Positions 49,501-50,705 of a DNA stretch of 50,705 nt are shown here, piece by piece. The stretch's first letter is position 1. Each line of letters begins with the position of its first letter. Source of the stretch: a virus. The notes below the pieces were generated by a model that worked only from the letters and a program-made list of their open reading frames with translations, was not told the DNA's origin and made no database searches. The DNA is taken from the IMG/VR virus record IMGVR_UViG_3300025769_000013, positions 1-50,705 of that record; one strand, 5' to 3'. The translations under genes were made by a program, and so were the position numbers.

Positions 49501-50088
49501 ATGACCGAAGAATTAAAAAATAAATCAGGCAGTAGAAATACTTCCGTAAGTCTTGAGAATGAAGTTTTTGATTGGCTCGATACCCAGGGTGAGAAGTATG
49601 GGATCAATCGATCCAAACTCATAAATGATATTATCAGAGAGAGGATTCGTCGCCGACCATCGGGTTTGAATCATGATATTGAGTGGATACTTGATAACAA
49701 AGTTAACTACCACAAGTTGGCATTTGGAACCGACTGTAAGTTTCATTACAAGTTAGAAGACTGCCCGGAGTATGGTGATTTCTCCACTGCATATTCGATC
49801 ACCCTGGATGATGAACCTCCACTTGCGTATGTTCTCGCAGCAGAAGACACCAGGGAGACCCTGAAGGATCTATTCGCTGACTCCGTAATGTTCTACATGG
49901 AGAAGGTTACACCAATAATCCTGGTGATCCCCTATCGAATGGATCCAAGTCATAAGATTTGGGAGTTACTCAGTAAGCATGAGGGAATCATTGTCACCAC
50001 CCCAGAGGACCTGGTTGATCATATTGAAGTAATTATGTCTGGATTGCCAGAGGATTGGAACCACCCCCGCGTCCCCCTGGATCTCTAA
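49501..50088 (+). CDS. RHH-domain regulator with C-terminal sensor-like domain
   Basis: The 195-residue protein begins with an RHH domain (NTSVSLENEVFDWLDTQGEK and INRSKLINDIIRERI). An unassigned alpha/beta domain of about 130 residues follows. ATG 49501 is chosen because the RHH starts there; a longer frame is open from 49381. A DNA-binding plus second-domain layout suits a regulator, possibly the repressor, with the divergent RHH gene as its partner. The C-terminal domain could be a dimeriser or ligand sensor. Confidence 0.65.
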   Translation: MTEELKNKSGSRNTSVSLENEVFDWLDTQGEKYGINRSKLINDIIRERIRRRPSGLNHDIEWILDNKVNYHKLAFGTDCKFHYKLEDCPEYGDFSTAYSITLDDEPPLAYVLAAEDTRETLKDLFADSVMFYMEKVTPIILVIPYRMDPSHKIWELLSKHEGIIVTTPEDLVDHIEVIMSGLPEDWNHPRVPLDL

Positions 50089-50400
50089 GGGTCTCATCTA
50101 CGCCTGATCGAGTGCATGAAATGCCCAGATGACCTGTGTGCAGGTCATGCGGTCATGCACCCGCGATCGCCCATACATGCGAGGGTTTCTAAATTTCGAA
50201 AGGGGCTCAGTTCCTTCGCACACCATGCCTATACATCATCCATGACGCCCCTGGATGAGTGCATAGTACGGTCATAGTCCGAATGCGTGCGAGATCATGT
50301 ATGCCTACATGCATGCGTATATATGATGCACACCCCATCATCCCCAGGATCACCATGCATCAGGTACATAGGCAGATGATGATCGCGTCATGCATCCCCG
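50089..50400. other. Noncoding ATGC/GATC-rich region, possible replication origin
   Basis: No convincing gene is present. The tetramer ATGC occurs about a dozen times, often as GCATGC or ATGCAT-like palindromic words, and GATC is also frequent. Such short clustered repeats in an intergenic gap beside replication genes suggest an origin, methylation-sensitive region or binding array. No classical long iterons or DnaA-box cluster were identified. Confidence 0.4.
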
Positions 50401-50409
50401 CCCCTTTCC

Positions 50410-50436
50410 TTCGAGAGAACTACGTTCTCTCTCGAA
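50410..50436. repeat. Long stem-loop in the noncoding region
   Basis: TTCGAGAGAAC (50410-50420) pairs with GTTCTCTCTCGAA (50424-50436) with a 2-base bulge and loop TAC. Flanking CCTT and AAGG runs can extend it. It lacks a T-tract, so a terminator is less likely than a recognition or origin structure. Confidence 0.6.
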
Positions 50437-50548
50437 AAGGAAGCAAGAAGCGGACAAATCCACCAGCCTAACGGCGTGGATTGTCCTACAAAGGGAAGGA
50501 AAGGAAGTTTCTTGATCGGGTTTTGATCCATTTCCAAAATAGAAATAG

Positions 50549-50705
50549 TTCGAGTCCCAGAACCCCAGTAGTCGAAGACCAGTAGCTCCAGAACTACAGC
50601 AGCAGAACCAGGAGGACAGGGGCAGAGGAAACCACAACAGAAGAAGAGGCAACCAAAGGGAACCCCAGAGGAATCCCTTTAGGATTGTGGCGTAGTCAGA
50701 AGACC
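50549..50705 (+). other. 5' part of the open frame that crosses the junction
   Basis: The frame opens after TAG 50546-50548 and reads FESQNPSSRR into the terminal repeat, then on to TAG at 115-117 of the window start. There is no canonical start codon. See the matching entry at 1-117. Confidence 0.25.
50579..50705. repeat. Terminal direct repeat, right copy
   Basis: These 127 bases equal 1-127 exactly. Together the copies show that the contig closes on itself. Confidence 0.95.

Noticed and set aside
50518-50565. tRNA-like fold with acceptor GGGTTTT/AGAACCC and TTCGAGT
   Set aside because: Only 48 bases, with no T-stem or anticodon arm; it is a simple hairpin at best.
50350-50652. Minus-strand 100-codon frame
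   Set aside because: It covers the stem-loop and low-complexity repeat region, has an implausible composition and no ribosome site.

Overview
The window is a complete temperate, podovirus-like bacteriophage genome of about 50.6 kb. The first 127 bases recur exactly as the last 127, so the unique circle is 50,578 bp. The host cannot be named. Shine-Dalgarno sites, rho-independent hairpins, a lipobox protein and a bacterial tRNA-Arg(CCG) fragment in the attachment site point to a bacterium with signal peptidase II, probably Gram-negative. No tape measure, sheath or tail-tube genes were found. A portal, scaffold, capsid, two tail-tubular-like proteins and internal virion proteins are present, which fits a short tail.

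Layout of the plus-strand left arm. Positions 187-6115 hold a putative small terminase followed by small, tightly coupled genes: a coiled-coil protein, a stand-alone DnaA domain IV, a MazG-like protein and several unknowns. Positions 6151-8114 hold a minus-strand block of small unknown genes, one interrupted by an in-frame TAA. A tRNA-Met-like gene (8337-8411) marks the switch back to plus.

The virion block runs on plus from 8430 to 38048. It contains TerL with an intein in its P-loop, portal, scaffold, major capsid protein flanked by terminators and preceded by a structured leader, decoration-like proteins and a four-LamG-domain protein. A probable lysis or membrane cassette, tail tubular A and B proteins, a collar fibre, two coiled-coil internal proteins and a 2,941-residue polyvalent protein follow. 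That giant protein carries an HExxH motif and two ADP-ribosyltransferase-like modules and is probably delivered with the DNA.

The integration block (38108-40518) has a minus-strand serine recombinase and a plus-strand tyrosine integrase. Between them lies an attP-like site: most of a tRNA-Arg(CCG) ending in CCA, flanked by seven copies of the octamer GGGTTACT in both orientations.

The early or replication block reads leftward from 49321 to 40475 with extensive ATGA overlaps. It encodes an RHH regulator, small proteins, RusA, an excisionase-like HTH protein, a Sak4-type ATPase, an SSB-like protein, an SF2 helicase, a primase-polymerase/RepA-type helicase and a dATP/dGTP-diphosphohydrolase-like protein. 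No DNA polymerase is seen, so elongation probably relies on the host. A divergent plus-strand RHH gene (49501-50088) and a 460-base noncoding stretch rich in ATGC and GATC, a possible origin, close the circle.
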